In this document: in pieces, positions 1 to 5,908 of the stretch | Layout of the letters: each line of letters starts with the position of its first letter | Numbering within the stretch: position 1 is the stretch's first letter | Assembly (NCBI GenBank): GCA_937892105.1 | Contig: CALAUZ010000070.1 | Coordinates: forward strand, 1-8,097 | Source: an uncultured Fretibacterium sp. | Lineage (GTDB): Bacteria > Synergistota > Synergistia > Synergistales > Aminobacteriaceae | Length of the DNA: 8,097 bases | Reading direction: 5' to 3' | Made by a program: the position numbers and the translations under genes | Notes under the pieces: model-generated | Told to the model about the DNA's origin: nothing | Database searches by the model: none | Seen by the model: the letters and a program-made list of their open reading frames with translations, nothing else

Positions 1-429
1 CGCGCCCTTGCCGAAGCCCTTGAAGCCCTGCTGGCTCTTTAGGTATTCATAGAGCGGGAGCTGATCGGAGCCGTTCACATCGGATTTCTTCATCTGCGGG
101 AAGGTCGTGTTGTAGTGCAGGGTGCAGAATTCGTGAATCTCGTCGTCTGTGCCGGGAGCCTGGCCGCCGAACTGGTTGCAGGGTATGTCGATGATTTCGA
201 GACCCTTGTCGTGGTACTTCTTGTGCATTCCTTCGAGCTGCTCATACTGGGGTGTGAAGCCGCAGCCTGTTGCTGTGTTGACGATTACGAGGACTTTTCC
301 AGCAAACGTTGAGAGTTTGACTTCCTCGCCCTTCGGTGTGAATACGGAATAATCATAAATTTTGCTCATCGCATATGCCTCCGTGTTAAGTATAAATGTC
401 AGCGTTAATATGAAAATAATACTCATCAT
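1..429 (-). CDS. gpx: Glutathione-peroxidase-family thiol peroxidase, 3' end missing, possible signal peptide
   Basis: Reduces hydrogen peroxide or organic hydroperoxides through a reactive cysteine. Numbering from the Met at 369, the 123 visible residues begin MSKIYDYSVF and include the peroxidatic motif TATGCGFTPQYE (Cys36, codon TGC), CNQFGGQAPG with the catalytic Gln70, and EIHEFC with Cys82, followed by FPQMKKSDVNG. The Cys36/Cys82 pair matches the peroxidatic and resolving cysteines of yeast Gpx3, so thioredoxin is a likelier reductant than glutathione. The C-terminal part, including the family's WNFTKF region, lies beyond the left edge. The start is ambiguous. The same frame continues upstream to ATGs at 429 and 426, after a full AAGGAGGTGA site, and adds 20 residues with a hydrophobic core (IIFILTLTFIL) and an AYA cleavage motif. 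The Met at 369 has its own GGAGG 8 nt upstream. I chose 429 because it leaves a 15-bp gap to queA, in keeping with the tight spacing here. Family assignment is secure; start and cellular location are not. Confidence 0.9.
   Translation of the reverse strand, partial: MMSIIFILTLTFILNTEAYAMSKIYDYSVFTPKGEEVKLSTFAGKVLVIVNTATGCGFTPQYEQLEGMHKKYHDKGLEIIDIPCNQFGGQAPGTDDEIHEFCTLHYNTTFPQMKKSDVNGSDQLPLYEYLKSQQGFKGFGKGA
378..382 (-). promoter_or_regulatory. Internal Shine-Dalgarno site for the short form of the peroxidase
   Basis: GGAGG on the minus strand, 8 nt before the ATG at 369, which is where cytosolic members of the family normally begin. An intervening ATG at 374 is out of frame and hits a stop after two codons. 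The site is well placed to start an unexported form, whether or not the upstream ATG is also used. Confidence 0.5.
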
Positions 430-440
430 TATACACTCAC
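428..440 (-). repeat. 13-bp repeat GTGAGTGTATAAT, copy before the peroxidase
   Basis: Minus-strand GTGAGTGTATAAT is found here and again at 4946-4958 before nadE. Each copy ends in a perfect -10 hexamer. Here TTTATA lies 17 nt upstream of the hexamer (451-456) and matches four of six -35 bases. If this is a promoter, its transcripts would start near 421, downstream of the long-form ATG, and could make only the short peroxidase. Confidence 0.4.
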
Positions 441-446
441 CTCCTT
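437..446 (-). promoter_or_regulatory. Strong Shine-Dalgarno site for the long form of the peroxidase
   Basis: Minus-strand AAGGAGGTGA is a ten-base complement of the 16S rRNA 3' end. It begins inside the TAA stop codon of queA and lies 7 nt before the ATG at 429. That ATG opens an in-frame, signal-peptide-like extension of the peroxidase. This is the best ribosome binding site in the window. Confidence 0.6.
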
Positions 447-1536
447 AAAATATAAACATTGCATCGCCAAACGAAAAAAAACGCCACCCTTCCTCTGCCG
501 CATTCTCATAAATATCAAGCAGTCTCGACAAAATCTCCTCCTCATTCCCGAATGCTCCTGCCTTATTCGCCGCAAATGATGACACTAGCATAATCAGTGA
601 ACTCTGTGGAAGATGGAAGTTCGTTATCAGCCCGTCAACAACACGAAACTTGTAGCCCGGATAAATAAACAGTCCGGTATCCTTAACGCCCGAATGAACG
701 CCATCATCATCGCAGAAAGACTCCAACGTTCTCGCTGATGTTGTCCCTGACGCAATTACCCTGCCTCCTGAAGCATGGCATTCTTTAATCATATCAGCTG
801 TCTCAGGCGGTAACTCGCAGTGTTCCGTGTGAATTTCATGATCCCGTATGTCCTCCGTCTTCACAGGGCGGAATGTTCCAAGTCCGACATGGAGCGTAAC
901 ATATGCTGTCTTCACACCCATTGCATTAATGCGTGAGAGTAATTCGGGAGTGAAGTGAAGGCTTGCTGTTGGTGCGGCAGATGAACCATCGTTCCTCGCA
1001 AAAACTGTCTGGTATGAACCCCGCATTGAGTTGTCCCCGTGAATGTATGGCGGTAATGGAACGTTTCCGGAAGCCTCCAGGAATGCCAAAAACTCCTCGC
1101 GCTTCCCAAAATTAAACTTCACAGACCTTATCCCTTCAGGCAAATCGGCAGTTACCTTCACTTCATGGCCGTCAACAATCACTGTATCGCCAGCATGTAT
1201 ACGCCTTGCAGGTTTTACAAGTGCTTCCCATTCCAGAAAATCAGCCGTAACGTTTCTTAACAGCAACATCTCACATTTCCCGCCAGTCTCACGCTTTCCC
1301 CATAATCTCGCAGGTATTACCCTCGTATCGTTAAGCACAAGCAAATCACCGGCCCTCAAATATTCGGTGATGTCCCTGAAGTGTCGTGAGGCTGTGAGAT
1401 TTTCCCTGACGTTCCACACGAGAAGACGCGATGAATCTCTGGGATTTGCGGGAGTTTGAGCTATATTCTCAGGAGGAAGGGTGTAATCATATGAGGATAA
1501 ATCATAGATTTTTTCGCGGGGGATTAATCTTTTCAC
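445..1536 (-). CDS. queA: QueA, S-adenosylmethionine:tRNA ribosyltransferase-isomerase
   Basis: Transfers and isomerises the ribosyl group of S-adenosylmethionine onto the 7-aminomethyl-7-deazaguanine base of tRNA, forming epoxyqueuosine in the cytoplasmic queuosine pathway. The 363 residues are close to the E. coli protein (about 356). Family motifs run throughout: YDYTLPPENIAQ (16-27), SSRLLV (35-40), LNDTRVIPARL (68-78), VPLPPYI (159-165), AAPTASLHF (187-195), VTLHVGLGTFRPV (213-225), GTTSARTLES, FIYPGYKFRVVDGLITNFHLP, and the terminal RFFSFGDAM (352-360). The start is GTG at 1536, which overlaps the stop of the SpoIID-like gene in a GTGA. No good Shine-Dalgarno site precedes it, so translational coupling is likely. 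About ten residues precede the usual N-terminus. The expected partner gene tgt is not next to it; a peroxidase follows instead. Identity is secure. Confidence 0.97.
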   Translation of the reverse strand: MKRLIPREKIYDLSSYDYTLPPENIAQTPANPRDSSRLLVWNVRENLTASRHFRDITEYLRAGDLLVLNDTRVIPARLWGKRETGGKCEMLLLRNVTADFLEWEALVKPARRIHAGDTVIVDGHEVKVTADLPEGIRSVKFNFGKREEFLAFLEASGNVPLPPYIHGDNSMRGSYQTVFARNDGSSAAPTASLHFTPELLSRINAMGVKTAYVTLHVGLGTFRPVKTEDIRDHEIHTEHCELPPETADMIKECHASGGRVIASGTTSARTLESFCDDDGVHSGVKDTGLFIYPGYKFRVVDGLITNFHLPQSSLIMLVSSFAANKAGAFGNEEEILSRLLDIYENAAEEGWRFFSFGDAMFIF

Positions 1537-2900
1537 TTGAACTTTCTCACCAACGTACCTGGATAGTAATGTTCCAGTATCTTCTCGGCAGTGTATCCCT
1601 TCTCAGCCATAGCCATAGCTCCCCACTGGCTCATACCTACTCCATGTCCCCAGCCGCGTCCGTAAAAGATGAAGTCGCTGCCTGATTTCTCGATGGAATA
1701 ACCATACTTGTTCATCTTCGGCCTTGATGATGATGGCTTCCCTGACCTGCCTACTCCCGTCCTGTAATACTCTTTCTTCTTCGAGGGATTAGTCAGCATG
1801 TCGATTAATTCTGTGGTCGTGAATACACCTTCCGCCGTCATTTTGGCTATCCCCTGTTCTTCCTCAAACGTAAGTGATGATGATGATTGTCCGGATTTCT
1901 GCGGCGATACTAAACCGCTGGGAGTTGCTGTGTTCTGAACGCGGAATGCTCCTCCTGACGGCGTAAACATCGTACTCTTGAGGGTTCGTGGGTCTACTGA
2001 TGTCCTGAACTGGCTGGCTTTTATGGTTCTTGTTCCGTTCGTGCCGATGAACGTCATCTTTACTGCCCGGCCTCCCTCGTCAACTTCAGAAACCTGTATC
2101 TCCGTTATAGTCCCGATATCTGCGCCTGTTACCTTCTTTACAGCACTCTGTATCTTCGAGGCAGAAATCTTAGCGTCCCATGTCGATACTGGCGATTTGT
2201 AGTTCACTACTTCTGGTACTCCCGTAAGATACGGCAGGTTCTGTCCCCAAACATCTGCAATATTCGCCGTATGGCCGCCGCTGTCTGAATGGAAGTATGT
2301 ATATGCCAGCTCCTTCCCATATGTCAGCACTTCACCGGCTGTCCCAGTTACAGCCTGGTTTGTACGCGCCGTCTCAACACCTGCACCCTTGTACACCTGG
2401 TCTGCGTCCGTATCAACAACATCATAGCCCTTATCTGCCCTGTTCATGCTCTGTTTAAGCACATATGTCCTCGCACATATAGCCTGTGCCCTGAGTGCCT
2501 GAATATGCCAGTTCGCCCCAACCTCTGCCGGAAGTACTCCGCACAAATACTGCTCAACATCGAGAACGTTCAAAAGACCGCCGCGCTGCGTTATGAGGAA
2601 TGCTCCCCTGTAAGTCCTGTCCTTGTATTGCAGAAATCCTGTACCTGTTATCCTTACGGGCATGGGAAAGGAGTTGCCCATAATGTTCACATAACCGTTG
2701 TTGACAGAAATCCTCGCGCTGTCCCCAAGATTTACCAGCCGTCCTTCAGCGTCCGTCATTGCAAGCATTCCCTGCGTTATCCCGATTGAATAGCTCCCTG
2801 CATTTGCCAGCTTAACATAGACATCTCGCGCGTAAACTTCACACGGCCATGAAAGCATAAGCACCATCAGGGTTAAAATTCCGTTACGAATGCGAACCAT
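1533..2900 (-). CDS. SpoIID/LytB-domain exported peptidoglycan-remodelling protein
   Basis: SpoIID-family proteins are lytic transglycosylases acting on peptidoglycan strands, or stimulate amidases (LytB type). Numbered from the ATG at 2900, this 455-residue protein opens with an Arg-containing n-region, a hydrophobic stretch and CEVYA|RD, a signal peptide cleaved near residue 24. The SpoIID domain spans about 97-230: VEQYLCGVLPAEVGA with the likely catalytic Glu126, then ALRAQAICARTYVL, DTDADQVYKG, YFHSDSGGHTAN and VWGQNLPYL. The C-terminal signature GRGWGHGVGMSQWG is at 414-427, followed by HYYPGT. About 95 residues, part of them Ser/Pro-rich, separate the two conserved blocks. A TTG at 2909 would add three residues, but its AGGAG is only 4 nt away. 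The ATG is 13 nt away, closer to the 8-11 nt typical of neighbouring genes. No other sporulation gene is visible, so a role in vegetative wall remodelling is my inference. Confidence 0.92.
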   Translation of the reverse strand: MVRIRNGILTLMVLMLSWPCEVYARDVYVKLANAGSYSIGITQGMLAMTDAEGRLVNLGDSARISVNNGYVNIMGNSFPMPVRITGTGFLQYKDRTYRGAFLITQRGGLLNVLDVEQYLCGVLPAEVGANWHIQALRAQAICARTYVLKQSMNRADKGYDVVDTDADQVYKGAGVETARTNQAVTGTAGEVLTYGKELAYTYFHSDSGGHTANIADVWGQNLPYLTGVPEVVNYKSPVSTWDAKISASKIQSAVKKVTGADIGTITEIQVSEVDEGGRAVKMTFIGTNGTRTIKASQFRTSVDPRTLKSTMFTPSGGAFRVQNTATPSGLVSPQKSGQSSSSLTFEEEQGIAKMTAEGVFTTTELIDMLTNPSKKKEYYRTGVGRSGKPSSSRPKMNKYGYSIEKSGSDFIFYGRGWGHGVGMSQWGAMAMAEKGYTAEKILEHYYPGTLVRKFK

Positions 2901-2919
2901 ATCCGCCAATCATCTCCTT

Positions 2920-3399
2920 TCATTGTCCATCATAATATGCGAGACCCGCAACAGCAGCAGCAAGAGCGTCAGCCGTGTCGTCAGGTCTCGGTATGTCATC
3001 GAGCAAAAGCATATCCCGTATCGTCGTCTGCACTGTGAGTTTATCGGCTCTCCCTGTCCCGCAGAGTTTCAGCTTTATGTGGTTCGGCGCAGGCTCTACT
3101 ACAGGAAGGTTATTCTGTGCCGCTAGAAGCATTATTACCCCGCGTGCCTGGTAAACATATTCGGCTGTTGTAGCGTTTCTCCCGAAAAATAAACGTTCAA
3201 CCGACACAAAATCAGGGCTGCAATGTTCTATTTTCTCCTGTATGTCAGTATAAATCTTCAGAAGCCGTTCCGTGAATGTCATTGCGGGAGTTGTCTCGAT
3301 ACAGCCATAATCCAGCGCAATCAGCTCAGAACCGGACTGCAATACAGCACCATAACCCACGCGTGCAAGACCGGGATCTATGCCCAGACATATGCGCAA
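2920..3399 (-). CDS. ruvC: RuvC, crossover junction endodeoxyribonuclease
   Basis: Resolves Holliday junctions by symmetrical nicking as a dimer, normally guided by the RuvAB branch-migration complex. The 159 residues are slightly shorter than E. coli RuvC (173) and complete. The four acidic metal-binding residues are visible: Asp8 in CLGIDPGLARVGYG, Glu68 in VSVERLFFGRN, and Asp141 and Asp144 in RPDDTADALAAA. The start is TTG at 3399. It directly abuts the TAG of yebC, with a GAGG 8 nt upstream inside the yebC end. The family begins M-R-I/V-LGIDPG, which matches this start exactly. The yebC-ruvC pairing is common in bacteria. ruvA and ruvB, which often follow, are absent here and the SpoIID-like gene comes next. 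Confidence 0.97.
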   Translation of the reverse strand: MRICLGIDPGLARVGYGAVLQSGSELIALDYGCIETTPAMTFTERLLKIYTDIQEKIEHCSPDFVSVERLFFGRNATTAEYVYQARGVIMLLAAQNNLPVVEPAPNHIKLKLCGTGRADKLTVQTTIRDMLLLDDIPRPDDTADALAAAVAGLAYYDGQ

Positions 3400-4155
3400 C
3401 TAGTCGTCCTCAATCTGTGATGCCACTTCGTCAGGAATGTCAAAGTTCGAGTATACGTTCTGAACATCATCATGTTCTTCGAGGGCATCGACAAGTCTCA
3501 ACACTTTTCGCGCCGCTTCAGGGTCAGAGATTGAAACTGGTGTTTTCGCTACCATTGAGACTTCAGCGTTATCGACAACATATTTTGCTTCCTCAAGAGC
3601 CTTCTGCAATGTATCAAGGTCTGACGGCTCACAGTAAAGCGTGAAACCCTCATCGCTTGCCTCCATATCCGACATGCCTGCGTCAAGACCAAGTGTCATA
3701 AGTTCGTCCTCGTCGAGATTTTCACCCTTGACCTCGATTACCCCTTTGCGGTCGAACATCCATGCTACAGAACCTTCTGAACCCATCTGCCCGCCGTTAC
3801 GTGCGAGAAGTGCGCGGATTTCGGGAGTAGTTCTGTTGCGGTTGTCTGTCATTACGTTTACGAGAACGGCAATACCTGAAGGGCCGATGACCTCATAGGT
3901 GAGTTCGTCATATGAGATGTCGCCCAGTTCGCCTGTTCCACGCTTGATGGCACGTGTTATGTTGTCGTTGGGAACGCTTACGGCCTTTGCACGCTCAATC
4001 GCTGTCTTTAGCCGCATGTTCATAGCAGGGTCTCCGCCTCCGTCTTTCGCCGCGATGATGATTGCACGGACTAGCTTCTGGAAGAGGTTGCCGCGTTTTG
4101 CGTCCTGCGCTGCCTTACGGTGCTTGATGTTTGCCCATTTTGAATGTCCTGACAA
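3400..4155 (-). CDS. yebC: YebC/PmpR/TACO1-family protein
   Basis: Cytoplasmic family first described as transcriptional regulators (PmpR). More recent work ties it to translation, in mitochondria (TACO1) and in bacteria, where it relieves stalling at proline-rich stretches. The 251 residues are full length. The protein opens with the signature MSGHSKWANIKHRKAAQDAKRG, followed by FQKLVRAI and GGGDPAMNMRLKTAIERAK, and has YEVIGPSGIAVLVNVMTDNRNRT in the middle and FDRKGVIEV after it. The end is acidic (PDEVASQIEDD). The start is TTG at 4155, with AGGAG 9 nt upstream, and gives exactly the family N-terminus. It sits 31 bp after nadE, and its stop codon abuts the ruvC start. Family assignment is secure; the precise molecular role in this organism cannot be read from sequence. 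Confidence 0.96.
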   Translation of the reverse strand: MSGHSKWANIKHRKAAQDAKRGNLFQKLVRAIIIAAKDGGGDPAMNMRLKTAIERAKAVSVPNDNITRAIKRGTGELGDISYDELTYEVIGPSGIAVLVNVMTDNRNRTTPEIRALLARNGGQMGSEGSVAWMFDRKGVIEVKGENLDEDELMTLGLDAGMSDMEASDEGFTLYCEPSDLDTLQKALEEAKYVVDNAEVSMVAKTPVSISDPEAARKVLRLVDALEEHDDVQNVYSNFDIPDEVASQIEDD

Positions 4156-4186
4156 GATTAATCACTCCTGAAATAGAATAATATTA

Positions 4187-4900
4187 TTATGGTCTGAAGA
4201 TTGGAATTGGCTTGCGTTTGTGTTCACTTCTCCTGCGCATTACGTCTATTCTCTCACGCGCTGAAGGGTCATTGATTTTCCCGCTTGAAAGATATTCATC
4301 GAGAACATCATACGTGAAACCCATATCCCCTTCGTCTGTCTGCCCCTCGTACAGTCCTGCGCTTGGAGCTTTGGTGATGATAGGTTCCGGAACATTGAGG
4401 AGTTTTGCCATTGCCCTGATATCGCGTTTGAGAAAGCTGGCTAGTGGCATGAGGTCTGAGCCTGAATCGCCGTATTTCGTGAAGTACCCTGTCTCGTACT
4501 CTGAACGGTTGCTCGTTCCGCAGACAAGAAGGTTATCCGCCTGTCCAAGCGTGTAGAGCGTAACCATTCTGAGACGCGCCTTAACGTTGGACATTACGAG
4601 AGAGCTGAACTCACCGCCGACAGTCCCCAGCAAAGTATCGAACACTCCCGACAAATCCACACGCGTGAACCTGACATCGAGTTTTTCGGCCAGAAGTTTA
4701 GCGTCTGCTTCATCATTTGGGCTGCTGTGGCATGGCATGATTACTCCCAGAACTCCATCGCGTCCCAGTGCCTCACGTCCGAGCGCGGCGAGAACTGAAC
4801 TGTCAATGCCGCCAGAGAGACCGAGAATTATTCCTGAAGCTCCGGCCTTCTTTACTTCATCACACAGCCATTTTTCACACTGAATGATTATATTGCGCAA
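4187..4900 (-). CDS. nadE: NadE, ammonia-dependent NAD+ synthetase
   Basis: Amidates nicotinic acid adenine dinucleotide to NAD+ using ATP and ammonia, the last step of NAD synthesis. From the TTG at 4900 the protein has 237 residues. The ATP pyrophosphatase loop GLSGGIDSS is near 27-35. Further motifs are NVKARLRMVTLYTLG, GTSNRSEYETGYFTKYGD, PSAGLYEGQTDEGDMGFTYD and RRRSEHKRKPIP at the end. There is no N-terminal glutaminase domain, so ammonia must be supplied from elsewhere. The frame is open up to a GTG at 4954, but that codon overlaps a TATAAT promoter-like hexamer and lacks a Shine-Dalgarno site. The TTG has GAGAGGA 10 nt upstream and puts the P-loop at the distance from the N-terminus that is usual in the family. 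It is probably the first gene of the nadE-yebC-ruvC transcript. Confidence 0.95.
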   Translation of the reverse strand: MRNIIIQCEKWLCDEVKKAGASGIILGLSGGIDSSVLAALGREALGRDGVLGVIMPCHSSPNDEADAKLLAEKLDVRFTRVDLSGVFDTLLGTVGGEFSSLVMSNVKARLRMVTLYTLGQADNLLVCGTSNRSEYETGYFTKYGDSGSDLMPLASFLKRDIRAMAKLLNVPEPIITKAPSAGLYEGQTDEGDMGFTYDVLDEYLSSGKINDPSARERIDVMRRRSEHKRKPIPIFRP

Positions 4901-4945
4901 GTCTTGATATTCCTCTCTTATAGATAAATGGATAAATATTCTGGT

Positions 4946-4951
4946 ATTATA
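4946..4951 (-). promoter_or_regulatory. Possible -10 element of the nadE promoter
   Basis: A perfect minus-strand TATAAT lies 45 nt before the chosen nadE start and just downstream of the terminator of the preceding gene, where a promoter is expected. Transcription would begin near 4939 and leave a leader of about 40 nt containing the nadE Shine-Dalgarno site. The -35 position (about 4969-4974, GGCTGT) overlaps the terminator stem and does not resemble TTGACA, so the assignment rests on position and on the -10 alone. Confidence 0.45.
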
Positions 4952-4958
4952 CACTCAC
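4946..4958 (-). repeat. 13-bp repeat GTGAGTGTATAAT, copy before nadE
   Basis: Identical over 13 bases to the copy at 428-440. It lies in the gap between the terminator at 4962-4995 and nadE, where a promoter is expected, and this is the better reason to read the shared motif as a promoter element. Two copies are too few to rule out chance plus the common TATAAT core. Confidence 0.4.
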
Positions 4959-4961
4959 TGC

Positions 4962-4995
4962 AAAGAAAACAGCCCCCGAATAATCAAGAGGCTGT
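4962..4995 (-). terminator. Rho-independent terminator after the TPR-like gene
   Basis: On the minus strand ACAGCCTC (4995-4988) pairs with GGGGCTGT (4976-4969), eight pairs including one G-T, around an 11-nt loop. The stem is followed by TTTTCTTT. It begins 6 nt after the stop codon of the TPR-like gene and separates the metH/TPR unit from nadE. Confidence 0.85.
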
Positions 4996-5001
4996 CCATT
5001 G

Positions 5002-5865
5002 TTATCTTACTTTCTTTGTGAGACCTACAGAACGTTTCCTCAGCCGTATAGCCGGAGAATAACGGTGATTTATAGCCAGAGCCTTGTCGCACCAGCCTAC
5101 AGCCTGACTTCCGCGATCCATCTCGAAATTTGCCAGAGCAGCATAATACGCCGCAAGATAATCCCCTTCGTACTCGTTGAACATCTGGGAATAAACATTT
5201 ACCCTCTCCCTGTTGCTTCTGAGCCTCAGAGCGTCTTTGTGCCTCCTGAGAATGTAACCGGTTCTGTCTTGGGGCAGGCCATAAGTTTTCACTACGTCTT
5301 CAGGTTTTGTTGACCTGTTCTCGTATTCGTGAGTATCCTTTCTGCCTTCTTCAGATTGGGCGACATGCTCTGAAATATCCAGATCCTCGTCATCATCGCC
5401 ATCGTCAATATATTCGCCCGTCATTCCTGAAGCCTTGACGTTCCCTGAGCCAACATCTTCACGCTTTATCATCGTCAATCCGGAATTGCGTATGTATTCG
5501 ACCTGTGAACCAGGCTCGTATTGCGTAAGTATCGTGCCTTCATCGTCCTCAGTCCTTGATGCTTTGCCTTTGACCAGCTCGGTGTGGTAGAAGTTGCACA
5601 ACGCAAAGTAACCTTTTGGAACGGTGAAACGAGTACCTTCCGGAATAAGCTCCTGTTTGTCAGGGATTACAAGCATAGTATCCTGACGTTCAAACACGAG
5701 GGTTACATTCTTCCCATTTGACAGCCTGAGAACTACTGAAGGTTTGAACTTGTCATTGAGTTTCCAGTTTTCCAGAGTGTTATACGATTGTGTCTTTGAA
5801 GCATATGACACTGCAAACATAACTATGACGGCACAGATAAACTTTAATGCTCTCGAATTTTTCAA
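5002..5865 (-). CDS. Unrecognised exported protein with an acidic middle and C-terminal TPR-like segment
   Basis: I do not recognise this 287-residue protein. Residues 1-22 form a signal peptide: MKNSRALK, a hydrophobic stretch, then VSYA|SKT. There is no lipobox, so it is probably released to the periplasm or outside. Residues 40-100 look beta-rich, with VVLRLSNGKNVTLVF and GTRFTVPKGYFALC. Residues 150-190 are low complexity and strongly acidic (DDGDDDEDLD) and probably disordered. Residues 235-275 resemble one tetratricopeptide repeat (AAYYAALANFEMDRGSQAVG, then a CDKALAINHRYSPA helix), and the tail is basic. The start is TTG at 5865, with AAGGAG 10 nt upstream; no in-frame ATG fits. It lies 43 bp after metH and is followed by a terminator, so it is probably the last gene of the metH transcript. 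A scaffold or protein-binding role is suggested only by the TPR resemblance. Confidence 0.8.
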   Translation of the reverse strand: MKNSRALKFICAVIVMFAVSYASKTQSYNTLENWKLNDKFKPSVVLRLSNGKNVTLVFERQDTMLVIPDKQELIPEGTRFTVPKGYFALCNFYHTELVKGKASRTEDDEGTILTQYEPGSQVEYIRNSGLTMIKREDVGSGNVKASGMTGEYIDDGDDDEDLDISEHVAQSEEGRKDTHEYENRSTKPEDVVKTYGLPQDRTGYILRRHKDALRLRSNRERVNVYSQMFNEYEGDYLAAYYAALANFEMDRGSQAVGWCDKALAINHRYSPAIRLRKRSVGLTKKVR

Positions 5866-5908
5866 GCAAAAACATCTCCTTCATGTGAATTTTTGAAAGT
5901 ATTATAAC

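Noticed and set aside
259..264. Selenocysteine at the peroxidase active site
   Set aside because: The codon at the peroxidatic position is TGC, not TGA, so this is an ordinary cysteine enzyme.
1043..1459. Plus-strand open frame of 138 codons
   Set aside because: Antisense shadow of queA; its translation shows no family motif, while the minus strand matches QueA throughout.
2289..2789. Plus-strand open frame of 166 codons
   Set aside because: It lies entirely within the SpoIID-like gene on the opposite strand, is very Cys-rich, and has no recognisable motif or ribosome binding site.
1533..2900. Sporulation function for the SpoIID-like protein
   Set aside because: SpoIID/LytB-domain proteins are widespread in non-sporulating bacteria, and no other sporulation gene is present in the window.
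4901..4954. A longer nadE starting at GTG 4954
   Set aside because: The GTG has no Shine-Dalgarno site and overlaps the TATAAT hexamer; the extra 18 residues do not resemble NadE N-termini.
5866..5908. A promoter in the metH/TPR gap, from TATAAT at 5901-5906
   Set aside because: The -10 is perfect but no -35 is found at 16-18 bp, and the short gap without a terminator suggests read-through from metH. It cannot be excluded.
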